64,000 nt of DNA from Emcibacteraceae bacterium (GCA_028281625.1 JANQJN010000078.1:1-64000); one strand, 5' to 3'. Positions 22,479-33,060 are shown, counted from the first letter of the stretch. Made by a program: numbers and translations. The notes: generated by a model from the sequence alone, not told the origin.

Positions 22479-25400
22479 TTTTTAAAAGTGTTTTTAGGTC
22501 TTCGGTAATGGCGATCAGAACGGGTACCAGCAAAAGCATCAAGGCCGTACCAAATATTTCCCCAAAAGCCAGTGATACGGCAGCAGGAATAAGATATTGT
22601 GCTTGCTCCGATGTTTCTGTCAGTAGCGGTAGAAGACCAATAACCGTTGTCGCCGTAGTTAAAAAGATGGCTCTAAATCTTCCCATACCAGCATCCTGAA
22701 GTGCATCGGGTACAGATAGTCCCTGCTCACGGGCCTGATTATAACGGGTTATCAATACCAAACTGTCGTTGATCACAACACCCGTAAGGGCCATCATTCC
22801 GAAAAAAGACAGAACAGAAAGTGATAACCCCATCATAAGGTGCCCCACTGCAGCACCTATAAAACCAAAAGGAACGATGGCCAAAATGATTAGTGGCTGC
22901 CCATAAGATTTAAGTGGAACCGCCATCAACACATAAATCAAAACCGCTGCCAACAGCAAAGCGCGCTTCATTCCTCCCTGAATTTCGCCAATTTCTTCCA
23001 GTTCACCGGCCTTTTTGAAGGTTACACCGGGATATTTGGCGATTAAGACTGGAACGAGCTGACTAAAGACCGCCTGCCCGATTTCCTCAGGAGCGACCAC
23101 CGAGCGATCAATTGATGCAGCCACGGTGTTAACACGTTTGCCATTTTCACGGTGAACAACGCCGGAGATATAACCACCTTTAACGTCTGCAATTGATTGG
23201 AACGGCACCCATTCTCCCATATTGCTTCTTAAATAAGTGTGTTGCAGGTCATCAATCGTATCACGGGCACCAGTGGCATTTTGTACCATCACCCTGTATT
23301 CCGTACCGGATTTTCTGATTTTCTGAACCTCTGCACCGCCAAAAGAATTTCCCAGTTGTGATGCTAACGTCTCCGTATTAAAGCCGAGGGTGCGTGCTTC
23401 CGGTTTTAACGTTATTCCAATTTCTGGCTGACCTGCCTGAAGTGTATCGCGAACGCTGCTCACTCCGTCGATCTTGCCCAGGAAATCTCGCAGATCTTTA
23501 CTGGCCGAACGAAGAAATTCTTCATCTTTTGAATATACCTGGATCTGAAACCCGCCACCAAGTTCTTCGGAACCCGTAAACTGAAGTTCAGTTGTGCCCT
23601 CTACCTGCCCGGTTTGATCACGCCATTCTCGGGTGATATCAAGTATACCAACATCGCCCCTTTCTGATACAGGAGTCAATTCAGCATATATTTGTGCGGA
23701 ACCGGCGTTTGGCATCTGCAGAAACATTGATCTTATCGGTGGTTGGTCCAGGTCATTCAGCTCTTGAATGTCCCTGTTCAGGTTTTCACCAACCGTTCTG
23801 ATGTGCTCCAAATTTGCTCTGGTCAGTTGATAGGGTGCTCTTGCATCCATTTCTAGAGTGATTGTAATAATCTGTCCCGGCACTTCTGGAAAGAAAACAG
23901 ATTTTATTTTTCCCTGCCACATCAACCCTAGTCCCAATAGACCAGCCGAAATGAACAGAATAAGAGCGGAGTAGCGGTACCTTACGGCGCCATTCAGCAC
24001 CGGCTGATAAATTCTGTCACGAAACCGATTTAAGTATCGCTGTGCGATCTTTTGAATTTTTCCCCACCACTGTGCGATTACAAAACGCGGGCGCTGCTCT
24101 ATATCTGTGTGGGCAAGGTGAGCCGGAAGAATGAACTTGCTTTCTATTAAGGAAAAAACAAGTGCGAAAATCACAATCCCGGAAAACCCGGCGAGAACCT
24201 TTCCCAGCGGATTATCAAGCAACAGCATCGGAAAGAAAGCCGCTATTGTTGTAAGCACGCCAAAAACTGTTGCCACCGCAACCTTAGCCACGCCTTTTTC
24301 GGTGGCACGGAATGGATCGCTGTTCTTCTGACGTGCTTCATATACACTTTCACCAACGACAACCGCATCATCCACCAAAATCCCAAGCACAATAATCAAA
24401 CCAAATGTGGTGACATCATTAAGGGAGTAATCCACCCATTTCGATCCGGCAACTGCGATGGCTCCCGCAATGGAAACCGGGATACCCAGAGCCACCCAGA
24501 AAGCCAGACGTACATCGAGAAATATTGACAGCATCAGTATGACCAGCAACAAACCCTGAATACCGTTATTTTTCAGAAGCTCAAGCCGCTCAGATATATA
24601 GTCTGCGCTATCTCCCCAAATGGTTATATCAACATTGGAAGGAAGTTGATTTTTAAAGGAAGCGACAACATTGTGCGCCACTTCAGATACATGAAGAAGA
24701 TTTTCCTTCTGGCCGATAAGTATCTCCATACCGGCAGTTGGGTCACCATTAAAGCGGTAGAGGTAATCTCCTTCTTTAAATGTATCTCTGACTGACGCAA
24801 TATCACCCAGCAGAATAGATGTTCCATCAGCTCTTTCAATGATTGGAATTCGCGCATATTCCGTAGAAAATTTAGCCCTGTCATCTGCTTTAAGGTATAT
24901 AAAACCACCATTGGTTTTTAACGTGCCTGATTGATAATCCAGTGAACTGGCACGGATCTGACTGACCACATCCGCCACCGTCAGGTTTAACCTTTGCAGC
25001 ATTTGCGGTTCCACCTCAATTTTCATTTCTCTTTCAAATAATCCCCAACTATTCAGTCGGGAAAGCTCCGGTTGCGCGAGAAGCTCTTCTCTAAGACGCT
25101 CGGAGAGTTTTTGAAGTGTCGCGGGATCAGTCTGGCCATGAAGGTTCAGATACAGGGCAGGAAAATCGAAGCCGCTGTCATCAATTATTGGACGTTTAAC
25201 AACTGCAGGGAAGTCAACAATTGCATCAATCCTCAAGCGCACTTTATCAAGCAATTTTTGCAGATCCTGTCCGCCCGCTCGGCGCACATATATAGTGGAT
25301 ATATCATTTGTGGACTGAGACGTAATGCTGCGCACGCCTTCCAGACCTTCGAGAGCTTTCTCGATCTTTTGCGTGATATGCTCGTCGACCTGAGCGCCGG

Positions 25401-25566
25401 AAGCGCCGGGGTAGAAGGTTGAAATAGTTACATTTTCCGATGGCATTCTGGGAAAACCTTCAATACGCATATCGGATATTGTGAGAAACCCAAGAAACAG
25501 AATGAAGACCATCATCAAGTTCGCAGCAACAGGGTTTCGGATGAACCAGGCGGTTAAAAAATGCAT
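22441..25566 (-). CDS. Efflux RND transporter permease (AcrB/HAE-like)
   Basis: 1041 aa; FPRMPSENVTISTFYPGASGAQVDEHITQKIEKALEGLEGVRSITS...; LDNPLGKVLAGFSGIVIFALVFSLIESKFILPAHL. Confidence 0.96.
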   Translation of the reverse strand: MHFLTAWFIRNPVAANLMMVFILFLGFLTISDMRIEGFPRMPSENVTISTFYPGASGAQVDEHITQKIEKALEGLEGVRSITSQSTNDISTIYVRRAGGQDLQKLLDKVRLRIDAIVDFPAVVKRPIIDDSGFDFPALYLNLHGQTDPATLQKLSERLREELLAQPELSRLNSWGLFEREMKIEVEPQMLQRLNLTVADVVSQIRASSLDYQSGTLKTNGGFIYLKADDRAKFSTEYARIPIIERADGTSILLGDIASVRDTFKEGDYLYRFNGDPTAGMEILIGQKENLLHVSEVAHNVVASFKNQLPSNVDITIWGDSADYISERLELLKNNGIQGLLLVILMLSIFLDVRLAFWVALGIPVSIAGAIAVAGSKWVDYSLNDVTTFGLIIVLGILVDDAVVVGESVYEARQKNSDPFRATEKGVAKVAVATVFGVLTTIAAFFPMLLLDNPLGKVLAGFSGIVIFALVFSLIESKFILPAHLAHTDIEQRPRFVIAQWWGKIQKIAQRYLNRFRDRIYQPVLNGAVRYRYSALILFISAGLLGLGLMWQGKIKSVFFPEVPGQIITITLEMDARAPYQLTRANLEHIRTVGENLNRDIQELNDLDQPPIRSMFLQMPNAGSAQIYAELTPVSERGDVGILDITREWRDQTGQVEGTTELQFTGSEELGGGFQIQVYSKDEEFLRSASKDLRDFLGKIDGVSSVRDTLQAGQPEIGITLKPEARTLGFNTETLASQLGNSFGGAEVQKIRKSGTEYRVMVQNATGARDTIDDLQHTYLRSNMGEWVPFQSIADVKGGYISGVVHRENGKRVNTVAASIDRSVVAPEEIGQAVFSQLVPVLIAKYPGVTFKKAGELEEIGEIQGGMKRALLLAAVLIYVLMAVPLKSYGQPLIILAIVPFGFIGAAVGHLMMGLSLSVLSFFGMMALTGVVINDSLVLITRYNQAREQGLSVPDALQDAGMGRFRAIFLTTATTVIGLLPLLTETSEQAQYLIPAAVSLAFGEIFGTALMLLLVPVLIAITEDLKTLLKSEKGKEVADVQG

Positions 25567-25569
25567 AAC

Positions 25570-26784
25570 TTAATACTCCCTTTCCTGTGCTCGAACTATT
25601 TGACCCGGTAAAAAAGAAACAAGCGGCGTGGTGGCAACTCGCCATTTAGCTGTTTTTTCTTCTGTTTTAATTATTACCCGGTCTTGACTGCGAAAAAGAA
25701 GGTCTGGTGTCGTACGTTGTAAGCGATCCTCCTGGTCCAGATACCAAATATAGCCCTCCTGGGTATATGCTGATTCCGGTATATCGAGTGCATCCGTGAT
25801 GCTTATACCAGGAAGTGAAACGCGAACAAAATCGCCGGAAAGAACGTCTAAGGAGGTGTTATTACTTATCTCCAGAAAAACTTGATACTGACGTGTTGCT
25901 TCATTGAGGAAACCTCCGCCCATTCGGACCTTCGCTTCTGCAATCATGTTATTGTTCTGATCATAGATCTGAGCAATAGAGCCGCTCAGTGGTTTCTTAA
26001 GCAGGTTCCAGTCCTTACGGCTAAGTTGAGCAATCAACTCAAATGTCCTGTTATCAGAAAGTCTGACAAGCGGATCTCCTGGATTAACCGCCGCACCAAG
26101 GCTTACAAAACGTTCCGTTATGAACCCGGAAAATGGTGCCGTTATTGTTGTATCCTTCAATTGTTTTTTAGCTGCTGCTACACGTGCTTCTGCGGATAAA
26201 ACCGAACTTCTGGCGATTTCCAGTTGTGGCAGTTTAAGCGCCAGATCATTTGGCGGTGTAATCCCGTTTCTTTCAAAATCCCTGCTGACAACTTTTGTTG
26301 CATTTTCAGCATGTAAAAGAGCGAGTTTTGTCTCCTTTAACATCAACTCAGCTGCCGCGAGCTCTGCAGCATACTGACTGTTTTCAAGTTCCATCAGTAT
26401 GGTGCCCGCCTCAACAAATTCACCTGCAAATGCATGATCTGTGACCCGCACAATTTGACCGGATACAGCAGCACGCAGCTCAGTGGACCAGCGTGGCCGC
26501 ACTTCCGTAAAAGAATTTATGATTGCGGTTTGCGGACCTGTTGAAATATGTTCGACAGATACCAATTGTGGGAGTGCCGCTTCCTTGCGTTCCTCTACAT
26601 CAACGGTATCTTCTATCGAACCAAGAAAAAAGATCACCGCCACAAATACAAATAATGAAGATATGATCCAACGGCGGCGTACATTCTTCTTATCAGATAA
26701 CAAAGATTGTTTGACATTGCCGTCGTCCGGCGAACGTCTTTCTGGTTTGCTATTTTCGATGACATCACGGTTTTTATCAGACAT
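25570..26784 (-). CDS. Efflux RND transporter periplasmic adaptor subunit
   Basis: Lipoyl/HlyD-like fold, ITAPFSGFITERFVSLGAAVNPGDPLVRL; 3-nt gap to permease. Confidence 0.94.
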   Translation of the reverse strand: MSDKNRDVIENSKPERRSPDDGNVKQSLLSDKKNVRRRWIISSLFVFVAVIFFLGSIEDTVDVEERKEAALPQLVSVEHISTGPQTAIINSFTEVRPRWSTELRAAVSGQIVRVTDHAFAGEFVEAGTILMELENSQYAAELAAAELMLKETKLALLHAENATKVVSRDFERNGITPPNDLALKLPQLEIARSSVLSAEARVAAAKKQLKDTTITAPFSGFITERFVSLGAAVNPGDPLVRLSDNRTFELIAQLSRKDWNLLKKPLSGSIAQIYDQNNNMIAEAKVRMGGGFLNEATRQYQVFLEISNNTSLDVLSGDFVRVSLPGISITDALDIPESAYTQEGYIWYLDQEDRLQRTTPDLLFRSQDRVIIKTEEKTAKWRVATTPLVSFLPGQIVRAQEREY

Positions 26785-26817
26785 ACACTATCACCTCTGG
26801 ATGTAGATATATAAATA

Positions 26818-26878
26818 TTTATGAAACACACTTGTCTCATAGCGCAAAATATATTATGATACAAGTGTGTTTCATAAA
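26818..26878. promoter_or_regulatory. Operator-like 18-bp inverted repeat between the RND operon and the divergent TetR gene
   Basis: TTTATGAAACACACTTGT (26818-26835) and its exact reverse complement ACAAGTGTGTTTCATAAA (26861-26878). Confidence 0.85.
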
Positions 26879-26894
26879 AAAGAGTGGAATTAAT

Positions 26895-27473
26895 ATGAAA
26901 AATCCAACTGATAAACGTGCGCAGCGTTCCAAAAAAGCCTTATTACGTGCGGGTTTAGAGCAACTTAATGTTAATCGGGAAGCCTCACTTTCTGACATAG
27001 CTGCTCATGCTAAAGTCGGGCGGGCGACATTGTATCGACAATATGAAAACCGCGAATCATTGATAAAAGCTGTGGCAATATATTGTTTTGACCGCTTTGA
27101 TGAAGTGACGTCAGATCTTGAGAGTGAAGCTCAATCCGGAATGGATGCCATTCGTATTATATTTAAACAAGTTATGCCCCTTACCGAAGAATTTCAATTT
27201 CTGATTAATTTGGAAAATTTCATCGATGATTACCCAGAAATTGATGAAATGAACAAAAAAATTCAGCGGGAAATGTTTGAACTAATCGAGTATGCAAAAA
27301 ACGAAGGGAGTGTCGATAAATCTCTGCCTACCGATTGGATTGCTCATTTTATAGATGGTTTGTTTGTTGCGGGCTGGCTTCAGATAAGAAGTGAAAAATA
27401 CACCGATGAGGAAGTTTCAAAGTTGGCGTTTCAAAGCTTCCGAAAAGCAGTAAGACCATCTATTCCCACTTAG
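26895..27473 (+). CDS. TetR/AcrR family transcriptional regulator
   Basis: MKNPTDKRAQRSKKALLRAGLEQLNVNREASLSDIAAHAKVGRATLYRQYENRESLI; start moved from 26832 because that codon lies inside the inverted repeat. Confidence 0.92.
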   Translation: MKNPTDKRAQRSKKALLRAGLEQLNVNREASLSDIAAHAKVGRATLYRQYENRESLIKAVAIYCFDRFDEVTSDLESEAQSGMDAIRIIFKQVMPLTEEFQFLINLENFIDDYPEIDEMNKKIQREMFELIEYAKNEGSVDKSLPTDWIAHFIDGLFVAGWLQIRSEKYTDEEVSKLAFQSFRKAVRPSIPT

Positions 27474-27532
27474 TAACTTAATAATTTAGACGTAGTAATT
27501 ATACGAAAATTTCCTACGTGATGAGGATTATA

Positions 27533-28186
27533 ATGAAAAAAATATTTTTTGGTTTTTCAATAATATTTGTAACCGCTCAATTCATTTTCTCAATTTCTCA
27601 CGCTGAAACCCGCAACTATGAGGTATTGGTAGATGATAAACTAGCCGGTATGTTGCAGGAAGAAGTAATATTTAGCACGGATGGTCAAACAGAAGTAAAT
27701 TCATTTTTTCAGGTAAAGTTTAAATATCTTTTATGGTCAGTTTCTCTTTCTGAAAAGACTAGCGCTATTTACAAAAATAACTCGTTGCTTTCTTTCAGTG
27801 TTGAAGAAGAAATAGATAATGAAATACGAACTTTCAAAGGAGAGATAAAGGATAAAGTGCTTTCTATAAGAAGCACAGAAGATAAAAATGAGATAAAACA
27901 AACTTTCAACACAGATGATTTTCAGCTATCCAGCCTTAGTTCCGGAAAAACACAATATAACGTTATGAAGAACTTAGTGGCAGGAGATACTATTAAAACA
28001 CTGTTTATATCTGAAATGAAAATTTATCCGATTATAATTAAATCTGTTTCTAAAGAAGCGCGCGAGTCAGGTGATGTGCTCAAAGTACGTCATTCGGGTG
28101 AAAACGGGGATGTTTACTATGAGTTAAGTAGTGAAGGAATTTTGCTTAACTACGAAGAAGACGGAATGAGGATTATTCTAAAGTAA
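27533..28186 (+). CDS. Secreted DUF6134-like hypothetical protein
   Basis: Signal peptide MKKIFFGFSIIFVTAQFIFSISHA; YEVLVDDKLAGMLQEEVIFSTDG. Confidence 0.65.
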   Translation: MKKIFFGFSIIFVTAQFIFSISHAETRNYEVLVDDKLAGMLQEEVIFSTDGQTEVNSFFQVKFKYLLWSVSLSEKTSAIYKNNSLLSFSVEEEIDNEIRTFKGEIKDKVLSIRSTEDKNEIKQTFNTDDFQLSSLSSGKTQYNVMKNLVAGDTIKTLFISEMKIYPIIIKSVSKEARESGDVLKVRHSGENGDVYYELSSEGILLNYEEDGMRIILK

Positions 28187-28319
28187 TGTATTTTAAGGTC
28201 GAGGGGCAATTTGCTAACAGGCATACAAGCTACTAACATACAATTTGGCGCATTTTTATGACCTCAAATAACCTCTTAAGTTATTGAAATATAACTACTG
28301 AACGACTAAAATCGAAGCT

Positions 28320-28364
28320 CTCCGAAGGTAGAGACCGTGAGTTCGAATCTCGCCGGGTGCGCCA
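28320..28364 (+). other. 3' fragment of tRNA-Arg(CCG), probable att scar
   Basis: CTCCGAA-GGTAG-AGACC-GTGAG-TTCGAAT-CTCGC-CGGGTGC-G-CCA; 5' half absent upstream. Confidence 0.85.
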
Positions 28365-28430
28365 GTTTACCAACCATAATTATTACTTAATTGATTTATT
28401 ACGATGATCGTCGTTAGGGTAATCTCAAGC

Positions 28431-28461
28431 AATGATTACTATCGACCCGAAGCGGACATTC
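28431..28461 (+). repeat. Dispersed imperfect palindrome, copy 1
   Basis: AATGATTACTATCGACCCGAAGCGGACATTC. Confidence 0.8.
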
Positions 28462-29058
28462 ACGTTAAGTCTAAATTTGAACAAACATATTGTTACCTAA
28501 CAATGCTAGCATTTTTACCCATTTCAAACTCTTGAGCAAAGCTAGAAAAAGGAAATAGCGACAGCATAATGGCCAATATTGGTTTTTCCAATTGATAATT
28601 TGATGGTCCTCATTGTTGTTAAAACGTTATCACAATTATACGTAAGCAAAATTTGATCATACAAAACAAGCAAATTTTCACTATCTCATTTCGTGCAGCG
28701 TGAACTTAGCACGTGCTTCGTGAAGTGATGAAGTTGTGTCCTATTCTTTATCAGTTTTGCGCAATATATTGTAATCCTCATTGGGTTGCAGCCGATCAGA
28801 AGTTGGAGTGCTGGTTAACAACTCAAAGCAGAGATTAAGATTATACGAGAGTAAGAGCTCGAAATCATAAACTTATATGGTAATTAATGAGCTATTGAAC
28901 CTTATAATTTAAGACCTTATAATTCCGTTTATAGATGCTTCCATAGGTCCTAATATTATAACTCATAGGCAAAGTTCTTGCGCCATAAAATATTGCCATC
29001 TAGATTACTTACTCAGGGCGAGCGGAAATCAACTTCCAACTAAAACAAGGGGAGTGTT

Positions 29059-29886
29059 TTGCAAGACAAAAAAATTGGACTAGCATTGGGTGGAGGCGGT
29101 GCAAGAGGCCTAGCACATATCCCTGTACTTGAGACAATCGATAAGATGGAGTTAAGCATAAGCCAACTTTCAGGAACTAGTATCGGAGCGATAATAGGTT
29201 CTTTTTATGCGTGTGGGCTTAAGGGAAAAGAAATCCGAAAAATACTTGATACCATATTGGCAGAGGATGAAGAATTCTGGAGCAGGTTTTTTGAAAAACG
29301 CAGTTCGTTGAAATGGTACGAACTTCTTGCCCCTCAAACAACCGGACCCGGGTTAATCAATGTCGATAAATTCCTGGATTTTCTAAAGGAACACCTGCCA
29401 GTACATTGATTTGAAGATTTAAAAATCCCATTCAAAGTTGTTGCAACAGACTTTTGGAATAGAGATGAAGTTGTGTTTGAAAAAGGAGACCTGCTAGAAG
29501 CGATACAAGCGAGTTTTTCATTAACAGGGCTATTGCCACCAGTACTAAAGGGTCAAAAAGTATTGGTGGACGGGGGAGCGGTTAATCCAATCCCGTTTGA
29601 CATAATTGAAGATTGCGATATTACGATCGCAGTTAATGTATTGGGCACGAAGACGCCAAAGGGAAGTCAACTTGAGCCAGGTATTTTTGACGCAATATTC
29701 AATACATATCAGATCATGGAAGAGAGTATTATTCGTCAAAAAATGCTATTAAAACGGCCTGATATTTATTTAAAGCCTGACATTAGAAATGTGAAAGTGC
29801 TCGAATTTCACAAGACAAAAGAAATATATGAACAAACTCAAGATACTGTCGATGAACTGAAAAGTGAATTGACCAAACTTTTGTGA
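29059..29886 (+). pseudogene. Patatin-like phospholipase (RssA-like) interrupted by an in-frame TGA
   Basis: ORFs 29059..29409 (GGGGARGLAHIPVLE, GTSIGA) and 29473..29886 (VDGGAVNPIPFD) are in the same frame; TGA at 29407-29409. Confidence 0.85.
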
Positions 29887-29894
29887 GATGAAAA

Positions 29895-31340
29895 TCAAAG
29901 ATAAGGCGTCAACATTCTGGCAAAGCCACCTCGAAGTTTAACGAATATGCTCCGTTCATCATGATCTTCAAGAGAATACAAGTCGGATTGTCTTTTTTTA
30001 CTTTCAAATGCTTCAATTAATGAACCCGCTAACTGATCACTGGAAACTTCTACGTTCATTTCGAAGTTTAGTCTGAAGCTCCTAACATCCCAATTTGCGG
30101 AACCAAGTGAAACGTATTCTTCATCAATAATTAGAAACTTCGAATGGTCAAATGGTGCGGGTGATAAGTAAATATTGCAACCTCTTACAAGCAAATCAAA
30201 TAGGCTGGCCATTTGGGCCCATGTCGTAAGCCTACTGTCAGTACTTTCGGGAATGATTATGTCAACTTTTACGCCGCGCAAAGAAGAATAAATAAGCGCA
30301 CTTAATACTTCTTTTGAAGGTAAGAAATAAGGTGTCACAATTCTGATGGTTTTTTTTGCACTGTTTACTGCGCTAATAAAATGCCATTGAATTTTTTCTG
30401 TGTTCTCTCCAGGTCCACCAATTACGACACGCCCAAAAGCTTGTGGTGTAGCATTTGATTGAACTATTGTAGACCCAATTTCATTATCTAGGTTTTCACC
30501 TGTTGCAAACAACCAGTCATCTACAAAAACAGCTTGAATATATGCAGAAATCTCGCCTTTTAGCATAAAGTGAAAGTCAAGAACGTGATCGTCACCTGCC
30601 TTTTCTGGCCAATAAGCTTGAGCGATGTTAAGCCCCCCTGTAAATGCTACCTCATTGTCAATGATAAGTATTTTGCGGTGGTTCCTCAAATTCGCAAAAT
30701 GTAAATTCCAGATCACAGGTAGAAATATCGCAAATGATATTTGGGCTCTTTCAAGTTTTTCTTGCAGCCTGTTCAATGTCGCTTTTGACCCCACTCCATC
30801 AACCAAAACTCTAACCAGCACACCTCTTTCTTTGGCTTTGATAAGGGATGAAATGACTTCGTCTGTCGCTCCATCAACTTCAAATATATAGCTGTAAAGG
30901 TAAATTGATTTAGATGCCTGATTTATCGACTTAATCATCGCAGGATACGCCTGATCGCCAGTATTCAAAGGAGAGATTTGATCTATCGAACATATTGGTG
31001 AGTATGCTAAGTTTTCACCAACTGTTAAAATATTTTTGTATTCCAGTTTTCTGTCATTGCGAACTGGAAGTTGTTTGATGTTCAGACTTTTTTTAGGGTA
31101 CAAAGCGTCAAATCTAAGCCCTTTTCTTTGAATTCGGTTTAATCCAAATAAGATATAAAACAGTGTTCCAATGATAGGAGCAGCGACAATAAAGGCAAAC
31201 CAACCAAGAGCGGCACGAGGCTCGCGTTTGTAAATAACCGCGTGGCAGGCAGCAGTTATTCCAATAATAAAAACACCAAAAATAAACAAATAACTGAAAA
31301 AGCTGACTGAGCTAAATGATAATATAAGTGCTTCTAACAT
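29895..31340 (-). CDS. cls: Cardiolipin synthase (phospholipase D superfamily)
   Basis: Two HKD motifs: NHRKILIIDNEVAFTGGLN and DHSKFLIIDEEYVSLGSANWD. Confidence 0.95.
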   Translation of the reverse strand: MLEALILSFSSVSFFSYLFIFGVFIIGITAACHAVIYKREPRAALGWFAFIVAAPIIGTLFYILFGLNRIQRKGLRFDALYPKKSLNIKQLPVRNDRKLEYKNILTVGENLAYSPICSIDQISPLNTGDQAYPAMIKSINQASKSIYLYSYIFEVDGATDEVISSLIKAKERGVLVRVLVDGVGSKATLNRLQEKLERAQISFAIFLPVIWNLHFANLRNHRKILIIDNEVAFTGGLNIAQAYWPEKAGDDHVLDFHFMLKGEISAYIQAVFVDDWLFATGENLDNEIGSTIVQSNATPQAFGRVVIGGPGENTEKIQWHFISAVNSAKKTIRIVTPYFLPSKEVLSALIYSSLRGVKVDIIIPESTDSRLTTWAQMASLFDLLVRGCNIYLSPAPFDHSKFLIIDEEYVSLGSANWDVRSFRLNFEMNVEVSSDQLAGSLIEAFESKKRQSDLYSLEDHDERSIFVKLRGGFARMLTPYL

Positions 31341-31530
31341 TCTTAATGCTGTCGTTCGATCTCAACAGCCTCCAGTATATATTTTGACAAACTTTTCGAC
31401 AAAAACATTAATTATAATTTGTGAATTCGATAGCTTAACCTAATATTTCGTTTCTAATGCAATATTATTTTACTGGAAGCATCAAACGTTTGCGAAAATC
31501 ATAAAGTTCAAAACGAAAAAACACTATTTC

Positions 31531-31568
31531 GAAAAAAGTCCGGGTACGCGAAATCGACACGCACCCGG
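31531..31568 (-). terminator. Rho-independent terminator downstream of the aldehyde dehydrogenase gene
   Basis: CCGGGT/ACCCGG arms with U-tract on the minus strand. Confidence 0.7.
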
Positions 31569-31588
31569 AAATTTCTTGAAAATCCCAG

Positions 31589-33019
31589 TTATCTTAAAAA
31601 TACGGAACGAAGCACTTTGAATACAAAGTCTCTGTTTTTAAGAATAAATCTGTTTTTAGGTAGCCATGCGGGGGAATGAAGCACAGTTTTTGCCTTCGAA
31701 AATGTTTGAAAGCCTTCTGGTCCGTGGTAGTGACCAATTCCTGAATTGCCTACACCACCAAATGGTGCGTCATCGGCCATAACATGCATAGCTGTATCAT
31801 TGATGGATACTCCGCCACTGTGAGTATTTTTGAGCACGCGATCAATGAGTTTTTTGTTGGTTGACATAATGTACAGGGCCAATGGACGTGGGCGATCGTT
31901 AATATAGCTGATCACTTCATCAAGGTTACTATAGGTCAGCACCGGAAGAATGGAGCCAAAAATCTCCTCCTGAAGAACACTCATATCCTCAGTAACATTT
32001 GTCAGTAGGTGTGGGAAAATTAGACGTCCATCTCCCTCTTCACGCTCTTTGACCGCGTGCACTTCAGCTCCTTTTATTTTAGCGTCTTTGAGGAATCTAT
32101 CCAAACGGTCGAATTGGCGATCAGAAACGATCTGAGTTTGAGTATTGGTATTGTTTCCACTCAGATGATACTCCTTGTATCGCATCAGGAAGGCGTCAAC
32201 AAATTCCTGCTCTCTGTTTTTAGGAACAAACACATAGTCAGGCGCAACACAGATTTGCCCGGAATTGGTGGACTTACCAATAATGACAGCGTCAACAGCT
32301 GCGTTGATGTCAATATCGTCATCGATAATTGTTGGCGATTTACCACCAAGTTCTAAAGTGATTGGTGTTAAATTATCAGCCGCTGTTTTTGCAACTAATT
32401 TGCCAACTGCTGCAGATCCTGTGAAAATCAGATGATCAAACGGTAGAGCTGAGAATGCCGCTCCCATTTCTGCTTCGCCTTCAACAATGATGACATGATC
32501 AGAAATAGGTTTAACAACTTCCCGGATCATTTGGTTTGCGTGAGGGGTAAACTCACTCATTTTAATCATGACACGATTACCAGCGGCCAGCGCCTGAATA
32601 GCTGGGCCGAGCGCCAGGAAGAAAGGAAAATTCCAGGGTGTTATCACACCGACCACACCAAGCGGCTGGTAGTGAACTGTTACTGATGAAGGGGCTAATA
32701 CTAGCCCTGAGTGACGCTTGGACGGTTTCATCCACTTCTTTAGATTTTTCAGCGCGTAATCTATTGCCGCTACACTCGGCATAACGTCTGAAATCAAAGT
32801 ATCGAACTCACTGCGATAACCATAATCGTGTTTTAGTGCATCATAGATGCCTTGTTCATTCTCGATCAATGAATTCTTAAGCTTTGTGAGTACTTCCTTA
32901 CGGTCATTGTATGTTGGTGCAGGTTTACTAATATACGCATTTTTTAAGGCCTCAAAATCAGCTTGCATCTGCGCTTGAGGATCAACTTCTACATCGTTTA
33001 ATTTTACTACGTTGGTCAT
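31589..33019 (-). CDS. Aldehyde dehydrogenase, coniferyl-aldehyde-dehydrogenase-like
   Basis: ITPWNFPFFLALGPAIQALAAGNRVMIKMSE; TLELGGKSPTIIDDD; NSGQICVAPDYV. Confidence 0.92.
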   Translation of the reverse strand: MTNVVKLNDVEVDPQAQMQADFEALKNAYISKPAPTYNDRKEVLTKLKNSLIENEQGIYDALKHDYGYRSEFDTLISDVMPSVAAIDYALKNLKKWMKPSKRHSGLVLAPSSVTVHYQPLGVVGVITPWNFPFFLALGPAIQALAAGNRVMIKMSEFTPHANQMIREVVKPISDHVIIVEGEAEMGAAFSALPFDHLIFTGSAAVGKLVAKTAADNLTPITLELGGKSPTIIDDDIDINAAVDAVIIGKSTNSGQICVAPDYVFVPKNREQEFVDAFLMRYKEYHLSGNNTNTQTQIVSDRQFDRLDRFLKDAKIKGAEVHAVKEREEGDGRLIFPHLLTNVTEDMSVLQEEIFGSILPVLTYSNLDEVISYINDRPRPLALYIMSTNKKLIDRVLKNTHSGGVSINDTAMHVMADDAPFGGVGNSGIGHYHGPEGFQTFSKAKTVLHSPAWLPKNRFILKNRDFVFKVLRSVFLR

Positions 33020-33060
33020 TGTTTCTCTCCAATAGGAATAATTATAATTAGGTATTAAGA

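Noticed and set aside
29407-29409. TGA in the patatin gene as a selenocysteine codon
   Set aside because: No catalytic Cys is expected at this position in patatins and no SECIS-like hairpin was evident immediately downstream; a nonsense mutation is simpler.
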